Part shown: positions 1-14,400 of the stretch, piece after piece | Layout of the letters: every line of letters begins with the position of its first letter | How positions within the stretch are numbered: the first letter of the stretch is position 1 | Source: Limnoperna fortunei | Lineage: Eukaryota; Mollusca; Bivalvia; Mytilida; Modiolidae | NCBI GenBank assembly: GCA_944474755.1 | Contig: OX104120.1 | Span: forward strand, 37,490,067 to 37,554,066 | DNA length: 64,000 nt | Direction: 5' to 3' | Position numbers and translations under genes: made by a program | The notes under the pieces: model-generated | The model's database searches: none | What the model saw: the letters and a program-made list of their open reading frames with translations, nothing else | What the model was told of the DNA's origin: nothing

Positions 1-370
1 GTTAATGTAAAGCAGCTTCATGAGACCACTTAATGGCAGATATAAAGTTTTTTATAGGGAAATATTTGACAATTCCATTACTTTTAAAAACTTATAAACC
101 GTTAATCATAGGATCTTCACCAATGGTCATCTAAAAACTTGACCGTAAAACTAGCATTAACTGCCAGTTTGGTTTAGTAACTTACAGCTTTTAAAAGTCA
201 CTTCCTAGCAACCATATTTGTTTGGATTGAGGACACCATTTCATGTCAAAAGAAATAAACTTCTAGTTTTAAAACGTCACTTCCAGTTTGCAAAAAGTCA
301 TTTGAGACATTTTCTGTATAAAGACATTCACGTTTGCTTTTGAAACATCGTTTTAATTTTTCAAAAATAT

Positions 371-418
371 TTCAAAGACGCGCGTTTTGTCTTATTAAAA
401 CTCATCAGTGGCGTTTAA
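371..418 (-). ncRNA. Degenerate hammerhead ribozyme motif
   Basis: On the minus strand: AAACGCCA, CTGATGAG, a stem II region, then ACAAAACGCGCGTC. The core CTGATGA and the short palindromic stem III are present. The obligatory GAAA reads AAAA (first G lost), so self-cleavage is not expected. Confidence 0.55.
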
Positions 419-890
419 CTCTAAATGTTTAAGATATTCTTCATTGGGAGATGGAATAATATTTTTGTCATTGGGAGATGGAATAATATAAGTCCACAGG
501 GATCGTGTAAATACACAATACAGGCAGTTCAAAATATTATATAAAGAGTCTAAAGGAAGCTGCTAAACCAGTACACTTATTTAGTATCAATATTTAAGTC
601 TAGAAGATTATGCAACGATACGAATGACGGTGTTTCTTGTCAAAAATATAGACACAGACTGACCAACGAATGGCCTTATTCATTGAGTGTCAATATAAAT
701 AAATAACGGAAACAAGTCATAACATATTGATCTTAAATTTTCTCATTCCAACTGAACTCAAAACTTTTATATAGTTGCTTTCCAGTCCGCCACCCGCGGA
801 CATGTTGTGCCGTTACTTGGCTTCCAACAATGTAATCAAAATTACCAAGGTGACAAATTCATTACGCCAGACCCGCGTTTTGTCTATTTA
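371..890 (-). repeat. Retrozyme-like repeat with hammerhead relics at both ends
   Basis: Read on the minus strand, the order is a half hammerhead (about 890-861), segment X (with CACCTTGGTAA and GTTTTGAGTTCAGTTGGA), segment Y (with GACAAGAAACACCGTC and CATTTAGAGTTAAACGCC) and a second hammerhead (418-371). The plus-strand copy at 39427-39943 has the order Y-hammerhead-X, a circular permutation. The unit is about 480-510 bp. That arrangement is expected of sequences copied from tandem or circular RNA. No protein is encoded. Confidence 0.6.
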
Positions 891-929
891 AGACAAGAAA
901 ATGATACAGTAATAATAACTTCATCCACT

Positions 930-1165
930 GTTTTGCAGTGCTTCTAAATATTTATCGTTTCCCAATAACGTTTTTGCGATGTTATGGAGTATTGGAGCTG
1001 TAGAGAACTTTTGCAGTTACAACAATGAGCCTTCTCTTTTTTGAACTGCACATAAGGGGTCTTTATCCCGTAAGAACGTGGCACACGAGATCCACTACGA
1101 TGGTCTTCCCACCACCTGGGGACGCGCGGAGTTCTCTGTGGGTCGAGCTCCACTTCGAAATTGTA
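930..1165 (+). repeat. Fragment of dispersed SINE-like repeat R1
   Basis: Holds the R1 body: ACAATGAGCCTTCTC, AAGGGGTCTTTATC, CGTGGCAC, then GGGGACGCGCGGAG and CTCTGTGGGTCGAGC. The homologous R1 fragment lies at 36330-36605 upstream of gene 2, so it predates the duplication. Open frames across it are repeat shadows. Confidence 0.6.
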
Positions 1166-2340
1166 AATCTTAATGGCCCGTAATTACGCTAGCAAAACAC
1201 TGCAAATGGCTACCGGGAAATGCAGACGTCAAATCAAGTAACGTTTAAAGTGATTAATAATTAGAACTGATGAAATGTGTAGCATAGAGTAAAAGAACAT
1301 AAGTAAAATTGCCGAAAATGACATGATAAAACAAAATTGTATTTACTTTTCTTAAGACATTATTATTCAAAGTAGTACCAGATACGTCAAGCGCGATATG
1401 TTTTGGGTATGGTTCAAAATATAAACATAGACGTAGTAATGCATATGACATGCAGATATACAGAAAACATTTATCTAAAAAAACTTACAAGACTATATGT
1501 TTTCCATCATCTGGGGTAAATAGTTTTTCCTAGTATACGCATAATGCACGGCAAAAGCTTTAATGCACATTAGTATAATGACTGCTGTGTGAGATAAATA
1601 GATTCTTACACCTTTTTTATTACAACCACGTTATCTACCGGAAGTGGTACAAATTTCTATCGCGAGTGCAAAATTCACAGGAGCTTTTCCAAAAAATGTT
1701 TGTTCCTATTTCTTTCGTAAGCAAACAACTTTCACATTGCAATATACTACTTTGCCCTCCATTGTTGAATATCCGAAATCAAATAAGAGCGTTCTCGTTT
1801 CAGTCGTTCTGACTTTATTCCGCATCGACTAGAAATGGGTGCATGTGAACGCAACTCATCCCGGCCATTTTAATCTAAAATCACAATTTACGGAAGATTC
1901 ATACCATCTTAGGAATATTCAATACGAAACAACCTTCGTTGTGTCTGTTTACGCCTTATAAACCGCTAAAAATATTGTGAATGTTGTAAACAGACTTGTT
2001 TAAAAACTTTAAATATTATTTATAGATTAATTTAAATTCAAGTTTGCTCATTAACCAATTCATAACGGGTTGAAATCCAGGAACTATTTTGGTATTATCA
2101 GCATATTGATACATCATGTGACCCAATGTTGAGTAGACTTAGCTTTTGATGACTTTGATATTTCATAAATAAATTACGAATGACTGACGTTTTTTGATTT
2201 CTTAAAACAATACATGGTGCTAAAATATTTCTATTTTCGTAAAATAACAATGCTTTATGTAAAGAGGATTGCCCTTTTCTCCGTTTCTAACGATAGAAGC
2301 ATGATAATGAGAAAGGTGAAAAGATGTTATGTTACATTTT
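1166..2340. other. Upstream flank of GMC gene 1 (no gene seen)
   Basis: Aligns with 36700-37880 upstream of gene 2, for example around GCGATATGTTTTGGGT and the GTTCTCGTTTCAG-CGTTCTGACT stretch. It probably holds the promoter and any 5'UTR exon, but I see no convincing TATA box or exon. Confidence 0.4.
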
Positions 2341-2358
2341 CATTTTCATTTCAGGGCA

Positions 2359-2482
2359 ATGTTACGTTTACCCCCACTTTTTTTGATGGCGTTACAAGCC
2401 TTACTGACGAACTACTTTTCACAGATAGGAGATGATCGACCACTTCACAGACCTTTGAGGCCCTCGTATGATTATATCATTG
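2359..2482 (+). CDS. GMC gene 1, exon 1 (start, signal region, YDYII)
   Basis: Codes residues 1-41 plus one base. The ATG at 2359 gives a hydrophobic start ([16 protein letters not shown]) and runs to SYDYII, which completes to VGGG on the next exon. The donor is G|gtaatg. A pyrimidine-rich stretch ending in cag lies at 2341-2354, so the exon may start at 2355 with a 5'UTR exon further upstream that I could not locate. A later in-frame ATG at 2386 would lose much of the hydrophobic segment. Confidence 0.82.
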
Positions 2483-5400
2483 GTAATGTTTTAAAATAAT
2501 TTTACATTCATTACCTGGGTGATTGGTAAAATAAGTAAGTCATTTACTATTGATTATCGGCGTGCTAACACTTAGTGCACTTAGAGGAAAATGGAAAATA
2601 CAAAAGTAAAAATAAAAACGGGTTCATAAATCATATAAATCTATTAAAATATCGACGTTTGTCATGTCGACTAGAAAATACACTGATTGATTTCAGCTGT
2701 ATTCAGGACTTGTAACACAAGGAATAAATGCACTGGGAAATGAATGGATAAAGGGGACAAAATTATGACTGCTGAACAAGTATGTCGCACAATCTTAAGA
2801 TATCTACAAAAGAATCTTTAACGTTCAAAAAGCGTTGAATTCTTCTAACAAACAACGTCTTGAGGAGAGGCTTGCCGTATCACTACCTAGCAACCTCCAA
2901 AACACCAGGTTGCGTTGCTTATGGCTATTGTTTAAAAAAGAATTCTTTCTGAATTGCTTCAATTTCACGGACTGATTTAATCGAAGTATGACCAGAACTC
3001 GACTGTTCTCATAACGAAAATGCACGCAGAAAATTCAATCGCTTATAGCTAATAGTTGACGCTACCGATGGTTTTTCTTTCTGGGATTTGATTGATTGGA
3101 TGTCTGCTTTACGTCCAGCGAGCAGTTTTCCAGCTATATTCAGGACGGGAACAAGTTAACAAACAATAAATCAACGGAAAATATGGGTGGGATGGGTCAC
3201 AGGGAATACAATTTTGACTGTCACTGGAAAAGTATGGAATTTTGAGTAGGGGCGGAAAATTAAGCCTTTTGTAGCGGATACAATGAGCCTACTCTTTTTC
3301 GAAATCTACAAAAGGGGTCTTTATCGTGCAAGAAGCGTGGCACTCTCCAAACACGTTACCTACTACGGTCCGCGGTCAGGCTTTCCGCATTTTGACCTGA
3401 CAACCCCCCAACGAGAGGGTCTCCCCTATCTGCCAACCGGGGACGCGCTGGGCTGATCTGTGGGTCAAGCACTGGAAACCCTCCCAGTATGGTCCCAGTT
3501 CTGGGATATCATCTGTTACATAGTTCAGTTATTTGCGTAAAGTTATCCATCAGTTTGACATTGTAATTGTCAATGAAAAAATAAGAGATGGGTAGGATCG
3601 AAGAGTTTTGACTTTTGGTGGGAGGAGCTTACAATCTGCCTACTCTTCTTCGACATCTACAAAAGGAGTCTTTAATATACTTTACTCTGCAAAAGCACGA
3701 CATCCACTGTCGGTTTCCACATAATTATCTAATATTCATCTCTCAACCTAGGAATATGGTGCGCATGTGTGTATGTGCGCCACTTGAAAACTCAGTGGGC
3801 ACTGATGTTTATTGTATAATGTTTTTTCCTCTTAAATTTTACTTTGCTAGGTCTAAATGTCGTTTATATGTACTGATTCTTTTTACATTAAAAACATCGT
3901 AAAACCAAAACAAATATTACTACAACCATTAAACATATATCAAAAGAGTAGCTAAAAGAGTATAACTAAAAAGAAATTTCTCGGTTCAGGGAAAATCAGA
4001 TGAAGTTTTAAGTTAACGCACATGCAATGCGCTGAATGCGCTAAATTCAAGTTTAAAATAGTTGTTTACATTTTTCATGAAGTAAGATATACTGTACAAA
4101 TTACGACTTTCAAATGGTTGTCACATAATCTGTTGACTGCAATTCTACAACGTGTCCTTTTAATTTTTTTATATATTGTTATTGTGCAATATATGTATGT
4201 TTACTTTTCGTTTCGTTTGTATTTTGTTTCGCCCTATATTGTACTTAAATATTAAAGCCTGTAGTTTTGTTTTACTAAGTTATCTAAATAAAATGAAAAA
4301 CATTCTTATAATATACAACAAGGATTTTGAGGGTAAATTAATTTCAATAAACAAGTTTGGTCTTTTGAAAATCTCAAGATATATAAAACGCGATTTAACA
4401 GTGTATTGCTGATATGGTGTTAGGCTGTGAAATAAGAAATTCCAATGTCCACTATAGCTGCTTATGTTCCTCAGCCCATACGAAACTGGAAGTGACAGAC
4501 AGATAGTACAGGCAGTAAGTATTGGCGACTTTACTTTGTCCATTATTTATACATTTTATATTTATTAATTTTTTGTAGTTGGTGGTGGAACATCGGGAGC
4601 TGTTCTTGCAACACGGCTTTCGGAAGATAATGATAAGTCGATCCTTCTGATCGAGGCTGGCAGATCTGATTTAGACAATGACAACGTTCCTATTCCGGCT
4701 TATGCTAGTAACATTCAGCAAAGTCAAGATGATTGGAATTACACGAGTGTGCCACAGAGAAAAACAGGCCTAGCTATGAATGAAAGGGTAAAACCATGTA
4801 TTTGGAAACAAATTGTCTGACAAAAACTTTTTTTCTGCTATTTTCGCAATTACTCTTATTTTAATTAAAAATGATAGCATAACGAGATTAAAACCTGACG
4901 AATTAAAAATACAATATTATTATAATTTATTAATTTGCCGACGTTATTGTTTGTGGTTTAGATGGTGAGAAAACTTAATAGGCTGAAACCATATCGTACA
5001 GTGTGACATAATGGCTTACATATAATTGCATCATTTATAAAAAATGCCTTTAATATGTTTTATCGTTATACATACATTAATGTGCTTCTATAAATTATTA
5101 AACAAATTATTTACTTTCTAAGCGTGAAAATTGGCCAAGGGGAAAAATTCTTGGCGGTTGCAGTAGCCTTATGTACCACTCTCACCAAAGAGGAGCACGA
5201 CATGACTACGATGACTGGGAGAGGCAAGGAGCGAGTGGTTGGAGTTACAGGGATGTTTTACCTTATTTTCTGAAATCTGAAGATATGCAGATACCAGAAC
5301 TAGCTCAATCAAGTTAGTTAAATAATTTCGCGCGTAAGAATCTCGATAGTTTCAAAGAAAATTTTGAGTACGTAAAAACTGAATAAAACTAGAATAAATT

Positions 5401-8400
5401 GGTTCTGCGGAAAACGGTAGTGATCTTAAAACTTAGGTCTCGCTAAATCATATCCTTAGAAGTTTTGATAATTGGACGATGTTATGCACGCAAAACTGAT
5501 TTTCCATTTGACCGATATAAATGTCATCGTTGATTAGACTATCTAAAAGTTGGACAATCTGCAAAGTGTGTGAAGATGTCCAATTTGCCGATATAAGCAT
5601 TAAACTCGATATTAAGTACTAATTAGTGACGAACTATTTAGCCTTTGTAGCGGCTAAAATTAATCTACTCATTTGGAAAATCTACAAAGTGGTCTATATC
5701 GTGCAAGACGCGTGTCACTCTCCAAACACATTTCTCACTAAGGTCCATGGTAACGTTTTCTGTATTATGACGTGACAACACCAACCACAAGGCATCCCGT
5801 ATCCGCCATGAGGATAAGCTCTGGGTAGCTCTGTTGGTGGAGCACTGGGAACCCGCCCAATATGGTTCTTGTTCGGATTTGATAATATTCATCATAATCG
5901 ATCAATTGTTGCGACTAAAAGGATATATTACGTCCAAACGCTATTGTGAATATCGGATGCATGTTAAAGTTATATGGATTTAGTTAAGACGATCTTGTCA
6001 GTTTGTACCAAGTGGTTTTATTTATCGATCAAAGAATTAGCTTAAGGTCTTTATCCCATTTAAATAAAGATTTATTTCAGTTAGGCTTGAAAACTGTCAG
6101 GCTTAACAAATATAGAATAACAGTTTTGCGTTGCTAGTACAAATTAACAGATTATTGCAGTTGGGATTAATTGGCAAATGTTAGATACAAAATAATGAGG
6201 TCAGAATTGTTTGACCATGACCGCTGGTCACATGAGGTAAGCCGATAACCAGGTCTGTATTATAAGGGAACATAAGACATTATTTTTGAATACGGCTTTG
6301 TTGTTTTTTACATCATACATGTGAATCTAAGCTTGTTAACCCTCAGAATAATAACATCAACTGGTTTTCTGAGGTTTATCAATACACATTTTAGTGATGA
6401 GTAATGCAGCTTTGATAGTCAAATAAGATTAAAGATGAAACCAAAGTGCACAATGTGGAGTTATATGACATCACATTAATCAGGTACTTGATTAAAAGTG
6501 AAGGAAATCCCCGGATAGAATACATAAAACTCCGTTATTGATCTTAATCTGGAGAAACGCTTTTTTAATTTCGAATGGTTAGCTGTAGACGAAGACCCAC
6601 TATTGTGATATAAGCTAAATATTAAGTATATATATAGAAGCGACGTCAGCTTTATAACCTAAATATTCAACCAATATTCTCAACATCAGATATAATATAA
6701 AGCGTATGAACGCATCATATACATTGATGTAAGATTTTAAAGACTATAATCTAAAAAATGTACAATTAAGTTATTTAAACGTATCCAGGACAATGTTTAC
6801 ATTTTATATCAGCGAATGGTGCATCTTATAAACTTTTAAATGTCGCCCAACTTTATAAATAGGATAAAGGAGGGTGTCGTTGAGATTGTTCAAATGGAAA
6901 ATCAGGAGAATGTCCGTGCATGACAGTGTCGAATTCTTCAATATAATACCTTAAATAGGAGGCAACGTAAAAAAGTGATGTTTTAAGTACCCAACACTTA
7001 TTTGAGACTAGCGGAGTTCAGTCGTTTATTTAAAAAAAATATATAAAAATCAGGGGAATGACCGTGCATGACAGTGTCCAATTCTTCAAAAATAATACAT
7101 TACATAGGAGGGAAATAAAAATTTGTTAAACCAACTTTTTAAGATGACACCCATCCGTTGCTTTAACACCACCTTCTTGTATGCAACGTAAATAAATGCG
7201 ATGTTTTAAGTACTCAACAATTATTTGAGACTAGCGAGAGTTCAGTCGTTTATTTTATTTTCAACACCATTCAATAAATGTTTTTTTGTTTGAATGGTGT
7301 TTTAACGCCACTTTCAGCAATTTTTCAGCTATTTCATTGCGTCCAGTTTTTATTGGGGGAGGAAGCCGGAGTACCCGGAGAGAACCCCCGACCTGCGGTA
7401 GGAAAACTGGCAATCCTTGTCAATTAAGATTGGCGTGGAGTACAACCTGCTTGCAGTGAGAATCGAACCCGCAATCTCAGTGTTGACAGACCACATGATT
7501 AATAGTAGACGAACTACCTTGACCACTCGGCCACCGAGGCCCCCATTCAATAAATGTACACATTTTTAAACATAAAGAAAATGTGATAAATTCAGTTTTA
7601 ACTGTGTGTACAATTGCGCATAGTGAGAAATTTGTAAAACAAGACATCATGGAATCTTAGCAAGCTAATGTATTGTGTATCCTACTACAAAAATCAATTA
7701 CTCACCTATCTGATGTCGAGATATTTGTTTTAATGAATTGATTCTCACCTTAACATTACAGTTTTTCATTCTACCGGTGGACCACTGACCATTACTTCTG
7801 GACAAGCCACTCCAATTCAAGATTACTTTCAGCGGGCAGCCGAAGAATTGCAATACCCGATAATTGACTGCAATGGCGGGGATTATATAGGTATTTATAG
7901 CTACATCGCACACAGTAATTTTTTTAAGAATCTCGTATTTGTATAATACCCACATACAACATAACATGCATGTATATTACAATGACATGGTTAGCATTCA
8001 TACAATATTTACTTCATGAAACAACCGCTTTAAAGCAATAGCATCTCACATCTCTTCCATGTTTGTCTGTAAATATAAAAAAAAAACAGATTGTGTGTTC
8101 CTACATGAAACTATTTAATACAGATTACAATTTTTTTGTCCGATCTGAAGAAGCACCGATAACATCTATGATTCATTCTTCTCTTGTGTTTGTTAATTTT
8201 TTTACGTTAAACATTTCAATTATACTAAAAGTTTTCTTCCATTAGTTTTTTCCCGTATTGTATATACAGTAAAAAAATGTCTGCACGATAACATGTCCAT
8301 ATTAAATAATATACCTCTGTTGTTAACATATCACAAATATTCCTTGACGTTTGTTACATTGTAAGTCAGCATTATTGTTTCTAAAAGCTAAAAGGATATA

Positions 8401-11400
8401 TTGTTGTGCATCATTAATGATCGTCTGCTTTTGAGACGTAGAATGTTGCAAGGGACAAACCGTAAGGCTTTTCCTGCGTCAACCGCAAACAAAGCCTAAA
8501 GGTTACGAACACAGAAAAAATCGACGGCTCCTTTGTTTCACTTCCGTTCTAATTTATTTCAAAATTTATTCATTAAAAAAAATCGCCATATCAAAATGAA
8601 GAAAAAATAGTCACATTTCAAAACGCTGAATATCTGGAGGACATGAATGTCGATTTCAAACTATACCTCTTTGGATGTACAAAAGAGGTATAAGCGCGAC
8701 CATATGTAGTATGTAGTTTACATTTGTAACGCAAAAACACTAACCAAAACACGGTAAATTTGAGTTTAGGTAACGATTTTACAAAACGACATGTACGTTT
8801 TATGTGCGATTCCAAAACTACCTTTTTCTTTGTATCACTTCTAATTGAGCTTATTTTGCAAAACTGCTGAAATTCTCATCGTCATCACGATATTTTTTTC
8901 ATACGTCTATTTGGTTTAATTAATCAATTTTTAAAACTAAATTGATATGGATGAGCTTGTAATTTATTAGCGCATTATCGCTATATTTACATGCGATAAA
9001 AAAAAATATTGTATTCTTTGTTATATTTATTCTTGCGTTTCAATAAACAAATAGATAATAGCAATTTAGATGTGAAAAACTTTTACCTCATAACAGGGTT
9101 CTGTCCTATAACGTCTAATATAAAAGGCGGAGAAAGATGTAGCTCGGTCAGTTGTTTTCTAAGACGACATCTCAATCGTAGAAATCTACAAGTTACAATA
9201 AATACACTGGTAACAAAGGTAAGATGAACTGTATAATATATTGTCATCAATGGACATCCGCCGTTCAGCGTTTATTTTTTTCCACCTTAGTAAACAACTT
9301 AACTAAAATTTTAAACAAAATATTGACATAAATTGCTTCCATTGTGTTTTGTCTGATATCCCTTCCGTCCATATACATTGTGGCCCTTAAAATAAACGGA
9401 AAATTTGTTGAATAATTTCCAACCTATTTTTATTTTATAGTAAAACTCTGCTTTTTGGCGCTTATGTCAATCAAATGTATGCCAAAATCATTTTAAAATT
9501 TATGCCAAAAGCATTTTCAAATTTTATTCCCTGAACCCACAAGGCTAATGGGAATCACACATGACGTGAAATTGTCAAAGCCTAGTTTAGTTTAGTTTAG
9601 TTCAAACGTGAAATGCGGCTTTAAACAAGAATTTACTATATGTGTTCGGTATAACCGAACAAATTCCTGAGTATGTACGTTGTGATTGTTTCAAAAACTA
9701 ATAGTTCTTTTATTTATCTATTAAAAATGGACAACGTAGTACGAAACCACATTAATGCATAAAACAACTAACAGCAATCGAATGTGAACTGATTCATGAT
9801 GTTTTTATACCCTTTTGAGAAAGTGAGAAATAGAGTGATCCCTATGTTGGTCCGTCAGCCCGTTCGTTCGTCAAATTTTTGTTTCCAGATGACAATTTAA
9901 AAAGTTTGAATTTTATTTCTATCAATCTTTAGGGATTTTGTTACATATTACATATCAAGTAGGTAAAAGGCCTTTTGATGTTTACGGAATTCCGTCATAT
10001 TTCTAGGTCACAGTCGACAAAAGCGTAAGGAATGTTTTTCAGAAAATAACTCAAAATTTTTGCATTTGATTTTGATGAAACTTAGTTTTATATAAGGTTC
10101 ATCAAAAGCCTGTTGAATTTGTACGATTCTGTCAAATTTTAAGGTTGCTGTCGCCATAAAAAAGATGATTTCAAAAAACGAAAGCTCCGTAATTTAAAAT
10201 GCTTGGATCTGATTTCAACAAAACGTTAAGATATTATTGAATAACGGGAGGGTAGGAAGTATTTTGTTTTGATGAAAACCTGTCAAACCTCGTCACAGTC
10301 GCCAAATAATACATAACATTGTCTCAAAAAAGATGTAAGTCAATTCAAGCGTGGTTTATGGATCACTAGATCAACCTTTTCTAGTTCCTTTACACATTAT
10401 CTCTCAGATCGCTCGTTATCGAGGTATATTTTATTATAACTGTGTGTTATACATGAACTAATTTACTAATATATTTTACAATATTATTTACGCCCACCTC
10501 TTACCACTGCAGGACATATATATATATATACATATACAGATAAAAACATGCTTGCATATGCATAAATTATTGAGTAAAATGTAATAGAGTAAAAGTGAAA
10601 CATTACTAATTAGACAGCGCAATGTAAAAATCTATGTTCATTATAGTTAATACTGAGAGATAACAGAGCTGTAGGAGTTGAGGTAATGAGACATGGAAGA
10701 CGTCTTCAGATATTTGCTAACAAAGAAGTAATTTTATCGGCTGGTATAATCAACACGCCTCAAATTCTGATGTTGTCCGGAATAGGCCCAGCGGAACATC
10801 TAACACAGTTCGATGTACGTTATGTAGCATTTAGTATGTTGTTATTGTGCAGTTTTGAACAAACAACTAACACTGCAATATCATACCACCAAGATGTTAT
10901 GTACATGTTTTTACCTTAATAGAAATGATTTACTTGCAAAAAAGAACTAACACAATAAACCGACAAAGATAACGAATTAAACTAAATATATCTAAATCTT
11001 TTTTTCAGATCCCCGTAGTGGCAGATTTACCGGTTGGTAATAACTTGCAAGATCAAATTGCTATCGACCTTCATTATACTATTAATGAAAATATTACATA
11101 CACTTCTGAAAAACTAACCAGTTCAGCAAATATAGCTCAATGGTTTGTCTCAAAATCAGGTTTGTCTTACTTTGTACACAAATTTTAAAGTTATTTTGTT
11201 AATGTGTTAATTAGCTGCACAAAACAGACACATTTATAATATAACGATAATTTTTTTAATTTACGTGGCTTTTTTAACCATATCGCTCATAGCCCTTTTA
11301 ACATAAATTTTATGGCTGCATTAGATTATAAAACAACAATAAAACCGACCGAACAAACAAGAGAAATAAGTAATGAGACGATTTCAAAATCCGGATTGAG

Positions 11401-14400
11401 ACAAACGTTTACAACACAAAACAAAAATAGAAAACGTACAACCGAAAGTGATTAACACGAACACGATAAAAAAAAACTATGGGTGCACTAATGTGCTCCG
11501 GACTAGTAAGTAGTGCCTTAGTATAATTAGACACCCGTCGAGTTACTCCTTGTGATGCCTAGGAACACGACTCGGTGAAAATTTCTTTTCGTATTTGAGA
11601 GATTGATTTCCAGTAACGATCAGTGAAGTCATTGTGACGGCCATAGTACTTAAAGGAATATCTCTAACATAGGTACAACAAACTCTTGTTTGTGTGTCAT
11701 GGTAGAAAACATTGTCTATAAATTAGGAATCGCAGGATTTAGCATAGCGCATAAGTTGTACACACCTTATGACTTGATGCAATTTGTTTTGTTAAAGTGT
11801 CATACGTGACCCATAAATTTGATAAGGGGAAATAATACAATTGAAAAACGCTGCCACGAATGTCAATCGGATCACCTCGGTTATTTCCGCCTATGGTCGG
11901 AAAGTAATCTCGGAGGTAAGTGTATGAATATGGACTAAAAATCGGTCCAAATGTGATACGGTAAGCCTGTTTACACAGTAACATAAATTTAGTGCGAGGA
12001 AATATATTATCCTTTAATTATTCAATTATACAGATCTCATCGAAGCAGAACTAAAAATCGCATACTAGATGATTGTATTTTTTAAACTTAATTCGCTAAC
12101 ACTGGCCAAAAAATTCCTTCTCTGACCACGTTTAAATGGAGAAGTATTTGTTTACAATCTGACGTCATCATTAACAATGAACTAACCGTCAATGGCAAAC
12201 CAATCAAATGAATGAACTGAAACGTCACAAACAAGTTGTGACGTAACAGATTCATTGAAATGACTGAAAATAGTTCAAAATGGGGATCACTTACATGTAC
12301 CTCCGCGGAAATGGCCTAGAGATGTTCCGAGTGTTCGAGTATGTTTTCCGTTTTCGTTGAATAATCAGAAACAACCGCATAGATTTGCTGTAAGAATGCA
12401 AGCAAGTCATTCAAGAGTATCCTTAAGTCAAATATTAAGTGAGAAACACAAACTTGTCAATAAAAAAATCATATACAAATAAGTATAAAGCGAATTATAA
12501 TGCTTATCATTCATGATGTAGTTTGGGTTTGTGACATCAATTAATCAAATAGAATTTGAGATAAAAGAAAAAAATACTCTTAAATATAAATTTTGCAAAA
12601 ACGACCGCTAAACATTTAAAGCATCATATGTAGAAAAAAAACAACGTTTGTTCCAACAGGGTTGTTATCTAAATCTGGACTTGAAGGAACACTAATGGCT
12701 AAAATTGGGCCAGCTATCGACACCCCTCCAAATTATCCAGACATTTGGATTTATAGCTTCAGTTATGCGTCTGATCAGGGAGCTGTGGAGAATGGATTCA
12801 AGCTCAACTATAGACCAGATGTATGTATGAAAATACATGTTTTTTGTAGTTCGTGCATAAAAACAAAAACTTCTCTTTTCTCTTTTTTATAATATGTGAA
12901 ACACTTGAATGGCATTTTACCGCATGGGAGCAGGGTATACTTTTAGACACAACAAAATTGCCACCTAAACATACAACTATATTAGTAACATTTGTTAAAA
13001 GTGCAGTTATGTCTATCATATAACGTTTAAAGTTTATATCTTAATGCATATTAATTATATCTTAATAATAATAACAGATCTTGCTATTTAGTTAATTGTA
13101 TAACATTGAAATCGTTTAGATTGTTTGTTTGTTTGAATGGTGTTTAAATCCACTGTCAGCAATTTTTCAGCTATACATGTATTATGGCGTCCAGTTTTTA
13201 TTAAAGGAGGAAGCCTAGAAGTACTAGAAGAAATCAATAGCAGACCAACTACCTTAACCACTCGTCCATCGAGGCCCAAAGTAGTTTAGAATGCTGGAAA
13301 ATTCGACAAAACTGTTCATAAAGTGTGCTGTTGTGTAATTTTCGTGCAATATCGATGTTTTTTAACCAATTGAATTAAAACATAATATATTTCGTGTTAA
13401 GGAATCGAAAATTGATTTGAAGGATTATTACTTTTAGGTAATTGAAAATCAAGTGAGAAATGCAGATGCGTCAGGTTTTAGCTTGGCCCCTTTTCTTATG
13501 CGACCGAAGAGTAGAGGAACAATACGTTTAAGCACAACCGATCCAAGATCCCCTCCACTTATTGATCCTAACCACTTTGCTAGTCAACAAGATGTGGATA
13601 CAATGATCAGAGGTATTTCCTAAATTTAATGCAACATGTATTGGGAAACAAATAGGATAATTTTCTATTTGTCCTGATATATATTGCAAATCTTGATGAC
13701 TTTGTATAATCTTGACAAAAATATTAATGCTACTTTAAGTTACAATTTAAATACAATGCCACTTAAACTGAAATTTTGGAAACATAATTTTTAATAGAAA
13801 CAATATTCGATACAATGTTGATCATAAATCTTAAGCCAGTAGTTTCATTTTTAAACATACTGTAAGTGGTGTCAAAGGTCAACTCTTTAATCAAAAGGAA
13901 CGGGATGAACAGACTAACTGCTAATTCATTAACAAATATCAATGCAATGACGTACTTATTAGTTTATTTCGTATTTTGCCTAAATATAGGTGAAAATAGC
14001 CATTTCATTTGTATTTTAAGGTGTAGTCCAATCAATACTTAATTGACTAAAGTTGCCAGTTTTTTTGACAGTCTGGGTTTTCACGGGATACTCACATATT
14101 CCTTCCCCAATAAAATGTGGACGCCATGACATAGACGAACATTTTTTAACATTTGTATCTTTGTAATTGTACATATAATTTGCTTTACAACAAAACCTTA
14201 TTTAGTTTATGACTTTTAGGAATTCGACTGGCTCAGAGACTTGCTGCTACAAGAAGTTTCGGTTCGATTAATCCAACATTTCTTCGTAGAGACTTTGGTT
14301 CTATTTGTAAACATCAGAGATTTGATTCTGACCAATATTGGGAATGCATGCTGCAACATTTCAGTCATCATACTTACCATGCTTGTTGTACAAACAGAAT

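Noticed and set aside
944..1153. 69-codon minus-strand open frame
   Set aside because: It lies across an R1 repeat fragment. The same frame pattern appears in other R1 copies, so it is a repeat shadow and not a gene.
12162..12169. TGACGTCA as a CRE regulatory site for gene 1
   Set aside because: It lies deep in intron 7, within a block absent from gene 2 and similar to a dispersed repeat, so there is no reason to assign a regulatory role.
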